From Anaerolineae bacterium (lineage in GTDB: Bacteria; Chloroflexota; Anaerolineae; Anaerolineales; Villigracilaceae): a stretch of 64,000 bases of DNA. A model generated the notes under the pieces. It made no database searches. It saw only the letters and a program-made list of their open reading frames with translations, and had not been told where the DNA came from. The DNA lies in contig JAKLPV010000054.1 of assembly GCA_022013685.1 (NCBI GenBank), positions 82,962 through 146,961 on the forward strand, read 5' to 3'. Of the stretch, positions 30,684-39,126 are shown piece by piece. Position 1 is the stretch's first letter. Every line of letters begins with the position of its first letter. The position numbers were made by a program, and so were the translations under genes.

Positions 30684-31960
30684 TGTTCCAAAACATCAAA
30701 ATAATTCGGAAACGTTTTCGAGACACAGCCAGGGTTTTCGATCTCGATGCCTGGCGCACGCAGGCCAATGAGCGAGAAGGCCATCGCCATGCGGTGATCG
30801 TTGTAGGTCTGGATCTTTGCCGGGCGGATATCTTGGCACGGGTGGATCGTCATGCCGTCCGGGTGTTCCTCAACGGTCACGCCCAGGCGGGTCAGTTCGG
30901 TGCAGGTTGCTGCGACCCGGTCGGTTTCTTTGACCCGCGCCGATGCGATGCCGCGAATGCGGGTGGGGGAACTGGCAAAGGGAGCAATCGCCGCCAGCGT
31001 TTGAGCCGTATCGGGAATGTCGCGCATGTCCACGTCCAGGCCGCGCAGAGGAGCGGAGCCGGTCACGGTAACGGAATCAGAGCCAAGGCGTATCTCTGCC
31101 CCCATTTGGCGGAGCACATCCAGAAAAGCGATGTCACCCTGCTTCGACTGGCGGCGGATGTTTTCAACGCAAACTCTCCCGCCGCAGATCAACGGCGCGG
31201 CGAAAAAATAGGAGGCGGCCGAGGCGTCTGATTCGACGATGTAACCCTCACGCGGCTGGTAGCGCCCGGCGCGGACGGTGAACTGCTCGTAGCCGCGACG
31301 CTCGACGCTCAGGCCGAATTCTTGCATGACGGCCAGGGTCATTTCGATATACGGTTTGGAGTTGAGCTCGGTCGAAAGGGTCAGCTCAACGGGATTTTTG
31401 GCATAGGGTGCAACCATCAACAGCGCCGAAAGGAACTGGCTGGAAATATCCCCGGCTATGCTGGCTTGCCCGCCCGGCAGGCCGCTGGCGTGAATGGTGA
31501 TGGGCGGGCAGATGGATTTACGATTGGTGATCGGCTGATTCAACGGTTGGATGACCGCCCCCAGCGCTTCCAGCGTTTCGACCAGGTCACCGATCGGGCG
31601 TTCGCGCATGCGCGGTTCGCCGTCTAGCGTGTATTGACCGCTGCCGAGGGTCAGGAAGGCGCTCAAGAAGCGCGCCGCCGTCCCGGCGTTGCCGATGAAC
31701 AGTTCGGCGTGGCTAGCCGGGATGCGCCCGCCCAAGCCGCTGACGGTCATCGTCTGGCTGGCTTCGTCGAGTCGGATGCCAAACCCCAAAGTCTGGAGCG
31801 CGGCGGCGAAATAGCGTGAATCGTCGCTGAAGAGCGCGTTTTCGAGGCGGGTGGTGCCGTCGGCCAGGGCTGCGATCAGCAGGGCGCGGTTGGTCAGCGA
31901 TTTCGAGCCGGGGACGCGTACGCTGGCATGGAGGGGGTGGGTGATGGTTTGAATGAGCAT
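30665..31960 (-). CDS. aroA: 3-phosphoshikimate 1-carboxyvinyltransferase (EPSP synthase)
   Basis: 431 residues. Transfers the enolpyruvyl group of PEP to shikimate 3-phosphate. 'PGSKSLTNRALLIAALADG' at the N-terminus, 'FIGNAGTAARFLSAFL' (PEP loop; class II-like LFIGNAGTAAR), 'DGEPRMRERPIGDLVE', and 'SARVKETDR' with 'YNDHRMAMAFSL' at the C-terminus. The last residues come from a repeated 12-base unit shared with the aroE start. Confidence 0.97.
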   Translation of the reverse strand: MLIQTITHPLHASVRVPGSKSLTNRALLIAALADGTTRLENALFSDDSRYFAAALQTLGFGIRLDEASQTMTVSGLGGRIPASHAELFIGNAGTAARFLSAFLTLGSGQYTLDGEPRMRERPIGDLVETLEALGAVIQPLNQPITNRKSICPPITIHASGLPGGQASIAGDISSQFLSALLMVAPYAKNPVELTLSTELNSKPYIEMTLAVMQEFGLSVERRGYEQFTVRAGRYQPREGYIVESDASAASYFFAAPLICGGRVCVENIRRQSKQGDIAFLDVLRQMGAEIRLGSDSVTVTGSAPLRGLDVDMRDIPDTAQTLAAIAPFASSPTRIRGIASARVKETDRVAATCTELTRLGVTVEEHPDGMTIHPCQDIRPAKIQTYNDHRMAMAFSLIGLRAPGIEIENPGCVSKTFPNYFDVLEQMKREK

Positions 31961-31984
31961 GTCGATCCGAGCTTGATGGGTGGT

Positions 31985-32563
31985 TTAACTGGGTTTCCAA
32001 TTTGGATGGGCGTTGATGTAATTCAGGGACATTGCAACTACGGCTGACCAGGCCAGTATTTTGAATTCGCCCGCATTCAGAGCGTTTTCGATTTCATTTT
32101 TACTGAGCAGGAGTAATTCCTGGTCTTCCAGATCGTCGCTGTTGGGTTCAGCTACTTTTTTTGCATTCAAGGCCAAAAATAAGTGCATGGTTGCTATTCC
32201 ACGGTTTGGGTCGAGGATGTGGCTTCCCAGGTTCACCCAATCTTGTGCTTCATAACCCATTTCTTCAAGTAATTCTCGCTTGGCAGCGTCAATCGGTGCT
32301 TCATCTGGTTCCAGCATTCCGCCAACTGGCGCCAGGGTTGTGCCTGCCACTGCATATTTTGTTTGCCGAAAACATAGGAACTGATTGTCTTCTGTCACTG
32401 CAAGCAGAATAGCCGCGCTTGGGATGATCAGCCAGGCCCAGTCCGGGATAATTTTGCCATCGGGCAATTTCACCGTATGACTCTCTACAGTTAAAAACTT
32501 ATTGTGACTGAGAATGGTTTTTCTTTCAACGGTTTCCCAAAGGCGCAACTCTGTTGTTTTCAT
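31985..32563 (-). CDS. NUDIX hydrolase
   Basis: 192 residues with a complete NUDIX box: 'GGMLEPDEAPIDAAKRELLEEMGY' in segments G-x5-E-x7-REL-x-EE-x-G (about 90-113). The surrounding fold resembles ADP-ribose pyrophosphatases ('VGGMLEPDE...', 'HLFLALNAKKVAE'). Located inside the aromatic operon between a DAHP synthase and aroA with gaps of 24 and 17 bases; a housecleaning or regulatory role there is unexplained. Confidence 0.9.
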   Translation of the reverse strand: MKTTELRLWETVERKTILSHNKFLTVESHTVKLPDGKIIPDWAWLIIPSAAILLAVTEDNQFLCFRQTKYAVAGTTLAPVGGMLEPDEAPIDAAKRELLEEMGYEAQDWVNLGSHILDPNRGIATMHLFLALNAKKVAEPNSDDLEDQELLLLSKNEIENALNAGEFKILAWSAVVAMSLNYINAHPNWKPS

Positions 32564-32580
32564 GTTTTTTTTCCTGATGC

Positions 32581-33597
32581 TTACACAACCCGTCTGTCCA
32601 CCGCTTCGGCCACGGCGCGGATCTGGCGCACCATTTGGGCGAACTTTTCGGGCTTGAGCGATTGCGCGCCATCCGAAACGGCTTCTTCGGGGTGCGGGTG
32701 AACTTCAACGATCAGCCCATCGGCCCCGGCGGCGATGGCGGCGCGCGCGATCGGCAAGACATATTCCCATTTGCCGGTTGAATGGCTCGGATCGAGAATG
32801 ACCGGCAGGTGAGTCTGGGCTTGCAGGACGGGGATGGCGTTGATGTCGGTCGTGTTGCGGGTGGCCGTTTCAAAGGTGCGGATTCCGCGCTCGCAGAGTA
32901 TGACGCGCCGGTTGCCGTTCGACAGCACGTATTCGGCAGCCATCAGCAATTCTTCGGCGGTGGCCGACATGCCGCGTTTGAGCAGAATCACCCGGTCCGT
33001 TTTGCCGACCGCGTGCAGCAGGTTGAAATTTTGCATGTTGCGCGCCCCGATCTGGAGCACGTCGGCGTATTTGGCAACCACTTCAACCTGCTCGGTGGCC
33101 ATAACCTCGGTCACGATCGGCAGGCCGGTGATCTCGCGCACTTCGGCCAGCAGTTCCAGCCCGGCTTCACCCATACCCTGGAAGGCGTAAGGCGAGGTGC
33201 GCGGCTTGAAGGCTCCGCCGCGCAGGGCGTGCCCGCCGGCTTCTTTGATGGCGAGCGCGCTTTCGAGCAGCTGCTCGCGGCTCTCGACCGAGCACGGCCC
33301 GGCGATGATCAGGATCTCGTCGCTGCCAACTTTGACGCCGTTGACGTTGATAATGCTGTTTTCAGCCTGGAACTCGCGCGAGGTGATCTTGTACGGTTTC
33401 GAGATGCGCATGACGTTGTCGACGCCGTCCATCAGCTCGATGGTTTCTTTGGAGATCCGGCGAATATCGCCAACGATGCCGATGATGGTGCGCTCGGTGC
33501 CCCTGGAAAGGTGAACGTTCAGCCCATTCTGCTCGACATAAGCAATGGCATGTGAAATTTGTTCCTGGCTTGCGCTGGTGCGCATGATGATCATCAT
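32581..33597 (-). CDS. aroF: 3-deoxy-7-phosphoheptulonate synthase, type Ibeta (copy 2)
   Basis: 338 residues. Condenses PEP and erythrose 4-phosphate, the entry step of the pathway. Residues 1-70 are a ferredoxin-like regulatory domain ('[25 protein letters not shown]'), followed by the KDO8P/DAHP barrel: '[16 protein letters not shown]', '[26 protein letters not shown]', '[13 protein letters not shown]', 'LKRGMSAT' and '[12 protein letters not shown]'. The N-terminal domain is the feedback site in the Thermotoga-type enzyme. Start overlaps the stop of the other copy by four bases (ATGA). Confidence 0.95.
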   Translation of the reverse strand: MMIIMRTSASQEQISHAIAYVEQNGLNVHLSRGTERTIIGIVGDIRRISKETIELMDGVDNVMRISKPYKITSREFQAENSIINVNGVKVGSDEILIIAGPCSVESREQLLESALAIKEAGGHALRGGAFKPRTSPYAFQGMGEAGLELLAEVREITGLPIVTEVMATEQVEVVAKYADVLQIGARNMQNFNLLHAVGKTDRVILLKRGMSATAEELLMAAEYVLSNGNRRVILCERGIRTFETATRNTTDINAIPVLQAQTHLPVILDPSHSTGKWEYVLPIARAAIAAGADGLIVEVHPHPEEAVSDGAQSLKPEKFAQMVRQIRAVAEAVDRRVV

Positions 33598-34628
33598 AAT
33601 GTCACCTCGTGCTGCGGGACTTTGCGTCCCATGACTTCGGCAATCGCGCGGACTTGTTTGACCATATCGGCGAATTGCTCAGGTTTGTAAGATTGGGCCC
33701 CGTCCGAAACGGCCTGCTCAGGGTGGGGGTGGACTTCGACGATCAGCCCGTCTGCCCCGGCTGCGATGGCGGCGCGGGCGATGGCGGTCACGTATTCGGT
33801 TTTACCGGTCGAGTGGGATGGATCAAGGAAAACTGGCAGGTGAGTCTGCGCCTTTAGCACCGGCACAGCGTTGATATCGGTCGTATTGCGCGTGGATGTC
33901 TCGAAAGTGCGGATTCCGCGCTCACAGAGCATGATCCGCCGGTTGCCATTGGAGATAACGTATTCGGCGGCCATCAGCAGATCTTCAACGGTGGCGGCCA
34001 TGCCGCGTTTGAGCAGCACGGCGCGCTCGGTCTTGCCGACCGCATGCAGTAGATTGAAGTTTTGCATGTTGCGCGCCCCGATCTGAAGCACATCTGCAAA
34101 TTTCGCCACCAGATCCACCTGGTCGGGAGCCATCACCTCGGTCACGATCGGCATTCCGGTCAATTCGCGGGCTTCGGCCAGCAGTTCCAGCCCGGCTTCG
34201 CCCATGCCCTGAAAGGCATATGGTGAACTGCGCGGTTTGAAGGCGCCGCCGCGCAGGGCATGCGCCCCGGCTTCGCGGACAGCCTGCGCGATTTCGAGCA
34301 TTTGTGTGCGGCTTTCGACCGAACACGGCCCGGCAATGATCAAAATCTCGTCGCTGCCAACTTTGACGCCATTAATATTGAAAACAGTATTCTCTTTCTG
34401 GAATTCGCGCGAGGCCAGCTTGTACGGGCGCGAAATCGACATGACATGGTCCACGCCGGGCAGCAGGGCCACCACTTCACGGTCGATGCGGCGGATGTCG
34501 CCAACCACGCCGATCACATTGCGCTCAGCCCCGTGGACGATGTGGGCGCGCAGTCCGTGTTCTTCGACCATGGTGATTGCTCCGGCCACTTCCACTTCTG
34601 ATGCTTCGGTTTTCATAATAATCATCAT
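33594..34628 (-). CDS. aroF: 3-deoxy-7-phosphoheptulonate synthase, type Ibeta (copy 1)
   Basis: 344 residues from ATG at 34628, preceded by AAAGGAG eight bases away; longer openings would overlap the chorismate mutase gene. Same architecture as the downstream copy and obviously paralogous in every block ('[20 protein letters not shown]', '[20 protein letters not shown]', '[12 protein letters not shown]'). Regulatory domain differs most ('[25 protein letters not shown]' against the copy-2 version), so the pair may respond to different end products. Confidence 0.95.
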   Translation of the reverse strand: MMIIMKTEASEVEVAGAITMVEEHGLRAHIVHGAERNVIGVVGDIRRIDREVVALLPGVDHVMSISRPYKLASREFQKENTVFNINGVKVGSDEILIIAGPCSVESRTQMLEIAQAVREAGAHALRGGAFKPRSSPYAFQGMGEAGLELLAEARELTGMPIVTEVMAPDQVDLVAKFADVLQIGARNMQNFNLLHAVGKTERAVLLKRGMAATVEDLLMAAEYVISNGNRRIMLCERGIRTFETSTRNTTDINAVPVLKAQTHLPVFLDPSHSTGKTEYVTAIARAAIAAGADGLIVEVHPHPEQAVSDGAQSYKPEQFADMVKQVRAIAEVMGRKVPQHEVTL

Positions 34629-34654
34629 AGGGTACTTCTCCTTTGGCTTTTCGG

Positions 34655-35026
34655 TTAATTTTCTTTGACCAGATCTGGTCTTAAGATGATTGCTTTTCTC
34701 AAATACATGTGCCGGATCTCGCCCTGCGGCAAGTCCGTATTCCAGTGCATCAGCACCCTCAATGCTTTGGGCAGGCTGTTGGGTACGGCGATTTCCAGTC
34801 CGCACAACAACGGCACTTGCCCCCAGCCCATTTCGCGGGCCGCTCGCGCCGGGTGGACGGAACACAGGTCGGGGGTCAGGGTAAAGGTGATGCTGGCGAT
34901 ATCATCCGGCACCAGGCTGGGGTTGGCTTGCAGGATGGCTTCCAGTAGTTCCTTGGTCGCCTCCAGGATCAAATCCGGCTGGTCTTCTTCAATACTGATT
35001 GCGCCACGAATTCCACGAACAGGCAT
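34655..35026 (-). CDS. aroH: Chorismate mutase, AroH type
   Basis: 123 residues from ATG at 35026, with AAGGAG eight bases upstream; a longer opening runs into repeat DNA. AroH-class trimeric mutase converting chorismate to prephenate: '[26 protein letters not shown]', '[29 protein letters not shown]' and 'RVLMHWNTD' match Bacillus-type enzymes with the conserved Arg, Glu and Cys around the site. First enzyme gene behind the attenuator, so Phe/Tyr supply would control it most directly. Confidence 0.95.
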   Translation of the reverse strand: MPVRGIRGAISIEEDQPDLILEATKELLEAILQANPSLVPDDIASITFTLTPDLCSVHPARAAREMGWGQVPLLCGLEIAVPNSLPKALRVLMHWNTDLPQGEIRHMYLRKAIILRPDLVKEN

Positions 35027-35046
35027 ATCCAAATCTCCTTTTTGGG

Positions 35047-35142
35047 AGACCTGACAGGTTTCCGCAAGCGCTTTCTTTTCAGGCTGCACCTGATTAGCAA
35101 ATCGCTTTGGTGGGGAGCCGCCTGCTAAAACCTGTCAGGTCT
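35047..35142. repeat. Inverted repeat AGACCTGACAGGTTT, copy in the aro leader
   Basis: Perfect 15-base arms at 35047-35061 and 35128-35142, with an inner TTAGCA/TGCTAA pair. It sits between the attenuator terminator and the chorismate mutase start. A related element occurs at 54142-54237. Confidence 0.92.
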
Positions 35143-35151
35143 GGGGCTAAC

Positions 35152-35184
35152 AAAAAAGCGCGAGGCCGTGTCGCCTCGCGCTTT
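35152..35184 (-). terminator. Attenuator terminator of the aromatic operon
   Basis: Read on the minus strand: AAAGCGCGAGGC is written as arm 35173-35184 and its complement as 35155-35166, 12-bp perfect stem with a 6-base loop, followed by six T (plus-strand A 35152-35157). It lies after the leader peptide and before the first structural gene, so it can only act as an attenuator. Confidence 0.93.
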
Positions 35185-35210
35185 GGGGTTCGTTTTCTCA
35201 CTTCGCCCGG

Positions 35211-35291
35211 TTAAGCACCGCTAACGGCAGTCCGTTTGGGGGAGCCGTAAAAATAAAACCAAAAAAAGTAGGAGCGGAGAGTTGTATTCAT
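35211..35291 (-). CDS. Aromatic-amino-acid leader peptide of the shikimate operon attenuator
   Basis: A 26-codon open frame from ATG to TAA, too short for routine gene calling. Its start reads MNTTLRS, then eight aromatic residues in a row, YFFWFYFY, then GSPKRTAVSGA. Four Phe, three Tyr and one Trp codon in succession is the hallmark of leader peptides at which ribosomes stall when charged Phe-, Tyr- or Trp-tRNA is scarce. It lies about ten bases after a predicted transcription start and 27 bases before the terminator stem. The segment GUGCUU, at the last codons and stop, can pair with AAGCGC of the terminator's 5' arm; a ribosome at the stop codon would cover it, while one stalled in the aromatic run would leave it free. 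That fits antitermination under starvation. No Shine-Dalgarno is evident. Confidence 0.88.
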   Translation of the reverse strand: MNTTLRSYFFWFYFYGSPKRTAVSGA

Positions 35292-35306
35292 AGGTTAAGT
35301 TGGCGT

Positions 35307-35336
35307 AGTTTAGCACCGGCCTTTAGTACTTGTCAA
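35307..35336 (-). promoter_or_regulatory. Promoter of the aromatic biosynthesis operon
   Basis: On the minus strand TTGACA (35331-35336), an 18-base spacer and TAAACT (35307-35312). The start point would fall near 35300, giving the leader peptide a 5' UTR of about ten bases. Confidence 0.8.
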
Positions 35337-35384
35337 GACCACTTTTATAAAAATTTAGTCAACGTTTATGAAGCGATATAAAAA

Positions 35385-35403
35385 TGGCCGGGACGGGTAT
35401 AAT
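35385..35403 (+). promoter_or_regulatory. Leaderless promoter block of the polysaccharide deacetylase gene
   Basis: TGGCCGGGACGGGTATAAT: TATAAT at 35398-35403, nine bases before ATG. The same 19 bases occur before murJ (55465-55483). No TTGACA-like -35 at standard spacing. Confidence 0.65.
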
Positions 35404-35412
35404 TCAGCCGCC

Positions 35413-36279
35413 ATGATCTCCCCGCGTGTTCTGCTCAGCATCGATTACGAACCCTGGTTCGCCCTGACCCGCCGCTATGATTCTCTTGTCGATCCGCAGC
35501 AGCGCCGCGACCTGGATGGCGGCTTTACCCTGCGCGCCCTCGACCCCATCCTCGAGATGTTGGGCGAAGCCAAAGCCAGCTTCTATCTGGTCGGTGAAAT
35601 TGGCGGGTGGTACCCCGAAATCCCGCAAAAAATCGCCGCTGCCGGTCACGAACTTGGCCTGCACTGCCAGTTTCACCGCCCACTGGTCGACGAGCTTGAG
35701 CTTGCCAAAGACCTGGCCGCCTCTGCGGCCTGGCGCGCGCAATATCACGTTCAGGGCTATCGCGCCCCGATGGTCGGGATCAGCGAAGCCGCCTATCCCT
35801 TGCTCAGGGATGCCGGTTTCAGCTACAGTTCATCCATCTATGCCCCCAGCGGGCAGTTGATCGAAAAAAGCGGCATGCTCGAATTGCCAGTCAGCACGCT
35901 TTCGCTTTTCAATCGACCTGCCGAGTTAACTGCCCCGCGTAATTTTTCGCCCAGGCTGCTGGCGGGCGGCGAAGTGCCGTACGGCTCCAGTTTTATGATC
36001 GGATTAATGCCCAAACTGATCTTGAAAATTTTAGAGCGGGAAATCCGCGCCGGACTCAGCCCGGTCATTATCATGCACCCGTACGAACTCGTCCGCCCTG
36101 AGTCTTTCCTGCGCCGGATGGGGCGCGACGTGGCTTCGCACCCTTTGCTTTTTCCTTTTACGTTGAGAAAATCCAACTTCCTGAAAACCTTGCTCAAGTA
36201 TTTCCCCGTTTCCCCGCTTTTAACTTACATCGAAGAAATCAGAATGCAAAACGCAGCATCCTCAACACCTGCATCCTGA
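35413..36279 (+). CDS. Polysaccharide deacetylase family protein
   Basis: 288 residues from ATG; an upstream ATG at 35368 would place the promoter inside the gene. NodB-like fold: motif 1 'LLSIDYEPW' (Asp11, with Tyr in place of the usual second Asp), 'SFYLVGEIGGWYPEIPQKIAAAGHELGLHCQFH' with the H-x-x-x-H metal motif, and 'GYRAPMVGISEAAYPLLRDAGFSYSSS' (motif 3). Probably deacetylates a cell-surface N-acetyl sugar; the neighbours (FemAB-like, GNAT, GT-C proteins) suggest surface glycan work. Confidence 0.88.
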   Translation: MISPRVLLSIDYEPWFALTRRYDSLVDPQQRRDLDGGFTLRALDPILEMLGEAKASFYLVGEIGGWYPEIPQKIAAAGHELGLHCQFHRPLVDELELAKDLAASAAWRAQYHVQGYRAPMVGISEAAYPLLRDAGFSYSSSIYAPSGQLIEKSGMLELPVSTLSLFNRPAELTAPRNFSPRLLAGGEVPYGSSFMIGLMPKLILKILEREIRAGLSPVIIMHPYELVRPESFLRRMGRDVASHPLLFPFTLRKSNFLKTLLKYFPVSPLLTYIEEIRMQNAASSTPAS

Positions 36280-36313
36280 TTCTGTATCCATTATTCACCC
36301 TTCTGTCTTCCCC

Positions 36314-37351
36314 ATGCCTCTCCTGCGCCAACTCTCCCCCGACGAACCCTCCAACTGGCCGGCATCGCTGACCGGCCCTGCTACGTTCACCGCGCTGGAC
36401 TCGTGGTCAGAGCTGGTGCGCGCGATTTATCGCTATCCGATCTACCGCTTCGAAACCGAGAACGAAGGGACGGTCACCGGCCTTCTGGCCCTGACGCAGG
36501 TCAAACACCCCATCTTTGGCAACTATCTGACCACGGCGCCCTTCGGCTCCTACGGCGGCTTTGCCTGCGCGGACGATGAAGCCCGCGATCTGCTGCTCGA
36601 GGCTGCCCGCAAGCTGGCCGCCGAACTGGGCGTGGAATACGTTAACCTGCGTTTTGCCGCCGATGACCCGATTCCGCCCTCGGGCTGGAGCCAGCATCCC
36701 GTCTATCACACCTACCTGGTTGACCTGACACCTGACACCGAAACACTTTTACACACCTTCTCATCCGACCACCGCAACCATGTCCGCAAATCGCTCAAAA
36801 AAGGATTCACTGTCAAGTTTGGCCGCCTTGACCTGCTCGACGATGCTTATGAAGCGCTGGCGCGTTCCATGCACGAACTGGGTTCGCCCTATCATGCCAA
36901 AACCTACCTGAAAACCATGGCCGAGCTGCACGGCGACTCGCTCGAATTCGCCGTGCTCTACGCCCCGGATGGCAAACTGGCCGGGGCGGGAGTCTTCATC
37001 CTGCATGGTAGCTTTGCCACCAACCTGCACCTCAACATCTTGCGCGCCCACCGCGCCGATTATGCCGGAGAATTTCTCTACTGGCAGGTCATCAGCCGTT
37101 ATGCCGGGCGTGGATATCAAGTTTTTGATCTTGGCCGCAGCCTGATCGGTTCCGGCAACGAAACCTTCAAGCTCAAGTGGAAACCGCGCGTCCAGCCGCT
37201 GGCCTACTGGTACACCCTCAAACCCGGCACGGAAATTCCCGCCCTGAACCAGAAAAACCCCAAATTCCAGTTTGCCATCTGGCTCTGGAAACGCCTGCCC
37301 GCCTTCATCATCCGCCCGCTTGGACCGTTTTTGATCAAAGGCCTGGCCTGA
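36314..37351 (+). CDS. FemAB/GNAT-type peptidoglycan or exopolysaccharide acyltransferase-like protein
   Basis: 345 residues with two tandem GNAT-like halves as in FemAB proteins: 'KHPIFGNYLTTAPFGSYGGF', 'LLHTFSSDHRNHVRKSLKKGFTV' (a FemAB hallmark), 'LAGAGVFILHGSFATNLHLNILRAHRADYAGEFLYWQVI' and the end 'FDLGRSLIGSGNETFKLKWK'. FemAB members add amino acids from aminoacyl-tRNA; the exopolysaccharide-associated branch has no proven reaction. Close behind the deacetylase (34 bases). Confidence 0.82.
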   Translation: MPLLRQLSPDEPSNWPASLTGPATFTALDSWSELVRAIYRYPIYRFETENEGTVTGLLALTQVKHPIFGNYLTTAPFGSYGGFACADDEARDLLLEAARKLAAELGVEYVNLRFAADDPIPPSGWSQHPVYHTYLVDLTPDTETLLHTFSSDHRNHVRKSLKKGFTVKFGRLDLLDDAYEALARSMHELGSPYHAKTYLKTMAELHGDSLEFAVLYAPDGKLAGAGVFILHGSFATNLHLNILRAHRADYAGEFLYWQVISRYAGRGYQVFDLGRSLIGSGNETFKLKWKPRVQPLAYWYTLKPGTEIPALNQKNPKFQFAIWLWKRLPAFIIRPLGPFLIKGLA

Positions 37352-37408
37352 GCCTCTACTTTCTACTTTCCATCCGCTATTTCTTTCTTCTTTCCTCTTT
37401 GGCCTTCA

Positions 37409-38032
37409 ATGCTCCTGCCCCTATCCCAACTCCCCGCCTCCCTTCTGCCTGCCCTGGCCGCCCTGCATAAGGCCACCATGCCAACCCTGCTCTCGGACCT
37501 GGGCGATAATTTTGTGCTACGCTATTACCAGATCGCCCAAAAAGACCCGACGGTTATTGCGATTTGTGCACTTGATGATCACCCTGAACCATTGTCTACA
37601 TCTCACGTTTCACGCGTTACTCTTGGCTACGCCCTTGGCTCCCCCGATCCGGCCGCCCTCAACGCGCAACTGCGCCGGCCGCTAAGCTGGTTTGCCGTCC
37701 AGATGCTCAAGCTGGCCTTTTCGAATCCCCGCGTATTGCTTCAACTGGCGCAATCCGTTTTGACTGCATCCAAAGCCAACAGCCTGAAACCCGGCCAGAT
37801 CGAGCTGACCTACATTGGGGTCGCTCCCGAAGCCCGCGGACAGGGCCTCGGCAAAAGCATCCTCTTGGCCTTCGTCGAATCCGCCCGCACCGCCGGATAC
37901 ACATCCGTCGTCCTCAGCGTCGAAACCGACAACCCCGCTGCGCTCGCCCTCTATACCAGGTTTGGCTTTACAATTACCCAAACCTTCAGTGAAGGCAGTT
38001 ACAATCGCCATCGTATGGAATACCAGATATGA
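37409..38032 (+). CDS. GNAT family N-acetyltransferase
   Basis: 207 residues. Acetyl-CoA site 'VAPEARGQGLGKSILLAFVESAR' (R/Q-x-x-G-x-G/A) and 'ALYTRFGFTITQTF' near the end. Residues about 59-68 ('EPLSTSHVSRVT') lie where a short intergenic-type repeat, TCTCACGTTTCACGCGTTAC, is found in the DNA. ATGA overlap with the following lipoprotein gene. Confidence 0.88.
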   Translation: MLLPLSQLPASLLPALAALHKATMPTLLSDLGDNFVLRYYQIAQKDPTVIAICALDDHPEPLSTSHVSRVTLGYALGSPDPAALNAQLRRPLSWFAVQMLKLAFSNPRVLLQLAQSVLTASKANSLKPGQIELTYIGVAPEARGQGLGKSILLAFVESARTAGYTSVVLSVETDNPAALALYTRFGFTITQTFSEGSYNRHRMEYQI

Positions 38033-39078
38033 ATCCTTGGGTTAGATTTGTTGTAATTCTCTTTTGTTTTCTCACTGTTGCTTGTGGCGCGGACTCAACC
38101 CCGATGGCGACGGCTATCCCGACCATCTCGAACATCCCCACAGAAACCCTTACTCCCGTATTGACGAAAACCCCACTGCCAACATCGGTAACTCAAGTTT
38201 CATCTACCCACGAACCAACGCCTACAATCCCACCGGCAACAATGGAAATCGTTGCGACGATGGAGGCCATTGTCACCGAAAAGCCAGAGCTGGGAGAATA
38301 TTATTCAAGAGCGTGTGTTGTCTATTCTGCATGTCTTGTTTCCAGTGAACTCTTTGCACTATCACCGGACAAAAAGTGGGCGACTTTCTTTACATCAAAA
38401 GGTTCAGGCGGCTTGAGTATTGTTGGCACAGAAAATAATCAACAATGGAATGTTACTTATCAAGATATTACCGGGAACAACTTTGCTTGCGAATGTTCAG
38501 TTGAAATTGAGCATTGGTCTCATGATGGCAATTATCTATATGTTTCTCCACGAACACCTGGAGGTGGAGGGCCTTTTTGGTATTGGCGTGACTACATCCA
38601 ACTGATTCGCATCAACTTAAACAATGGAACCTGGGTGGATACAAAAATGGGTTCTGCATTTTCGTTTTCCCCCAATGACAGATATATTGCTTATCGTCGC
38701 GCTCAAGACGTTGTTATCCACGAATTTCAAACGGGAAAAGAACAAATCTTTAGGCTCCCGGCAGAATACGTTGTTTTCGGGCGATTTTTGTGGTCGCAAG
38801 ATAGCAAACAGATTATCTTTATCAGTAGTCCCGTGGATGAAGCGGTTGAGAAGCCAAAGGGATTCTCCTTGTTTTTGCTGAACGTAGATGATATGAGCGT
38901 TCGAACCATTCTCGAAAAAGATGAACGGTATCTCTTTCCAGTAGAATGGCAAACCCCGAATCTTATCCTGCTTGAAGGCCTCTATACAGTATCTTCGGGT
39001 GACACGCTTAAATCTGGGGGCAAAAAATATCTGCTGGATTTGCAAACCAACAGCATCTCTGAATATCAGTCTCCGTAA
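38029..39078 (+). CDS. Lipoprotein with beta-propeller-like repeats
   Basis: 349 residues. Signal peptide with lipobox 'LTVAC' (Cys19), Thr/Pro-rich spacer to about residue 75, then segments of TolB/WD-like type: 'FSPNDRYIAYRR', 'LWSQDSKQIIFISSP', 'ALSPDKKWATFF'. Exported and lipid-anchored on the outer face. Its DNA is clearly more AT-rich than the flanking genes, suggesting recent acquisition. No specific function recognised. Confidence 0.72.
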   Translation: MNPWVRFVVILFCFLTVACGADSTPMATAIPTISNIPTETLTPVLTKTPLPTSVTQVSSTHEPTPTIPPATMEIVATMEAIVTEKPELGEYYSRACVVYSACLVSSELFALSPDKKWATFFTSKGSGGLSIVGTENNQQWNVTYQDITGNNFACECSVEIEHWSHDGNYLYVSPRTPGGGGPFWYWRDYIQLIRINLNNGTWVDTKMGSAFSFSPNDRYIAYRRAQDVVIHEFQTGKEQIFRLPAEYVVFGRFLWSQDSKQIIFISSPVDEAVEKPKGFSLFLLNVDDMSVRTILEKDERYLFPVEWQTPNLILLEGLYTVSSGDTLKSGGKKYLLDLQTNSISEYQSP

Positions 39079-39126
39079 AATTCCAACGAAATCTTAAACC
39101 GGCTAACCGACAACAGGTAAACAGAA

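Noticed and set aside
33594..34865. 423-residue form of DAHP synthase copy 1
   Set aside because: The first 79 residues are an overlap with the chorismate mutase gene in another frame; ATG at 34628 has a good ribosome site and matches the paralogue's start.
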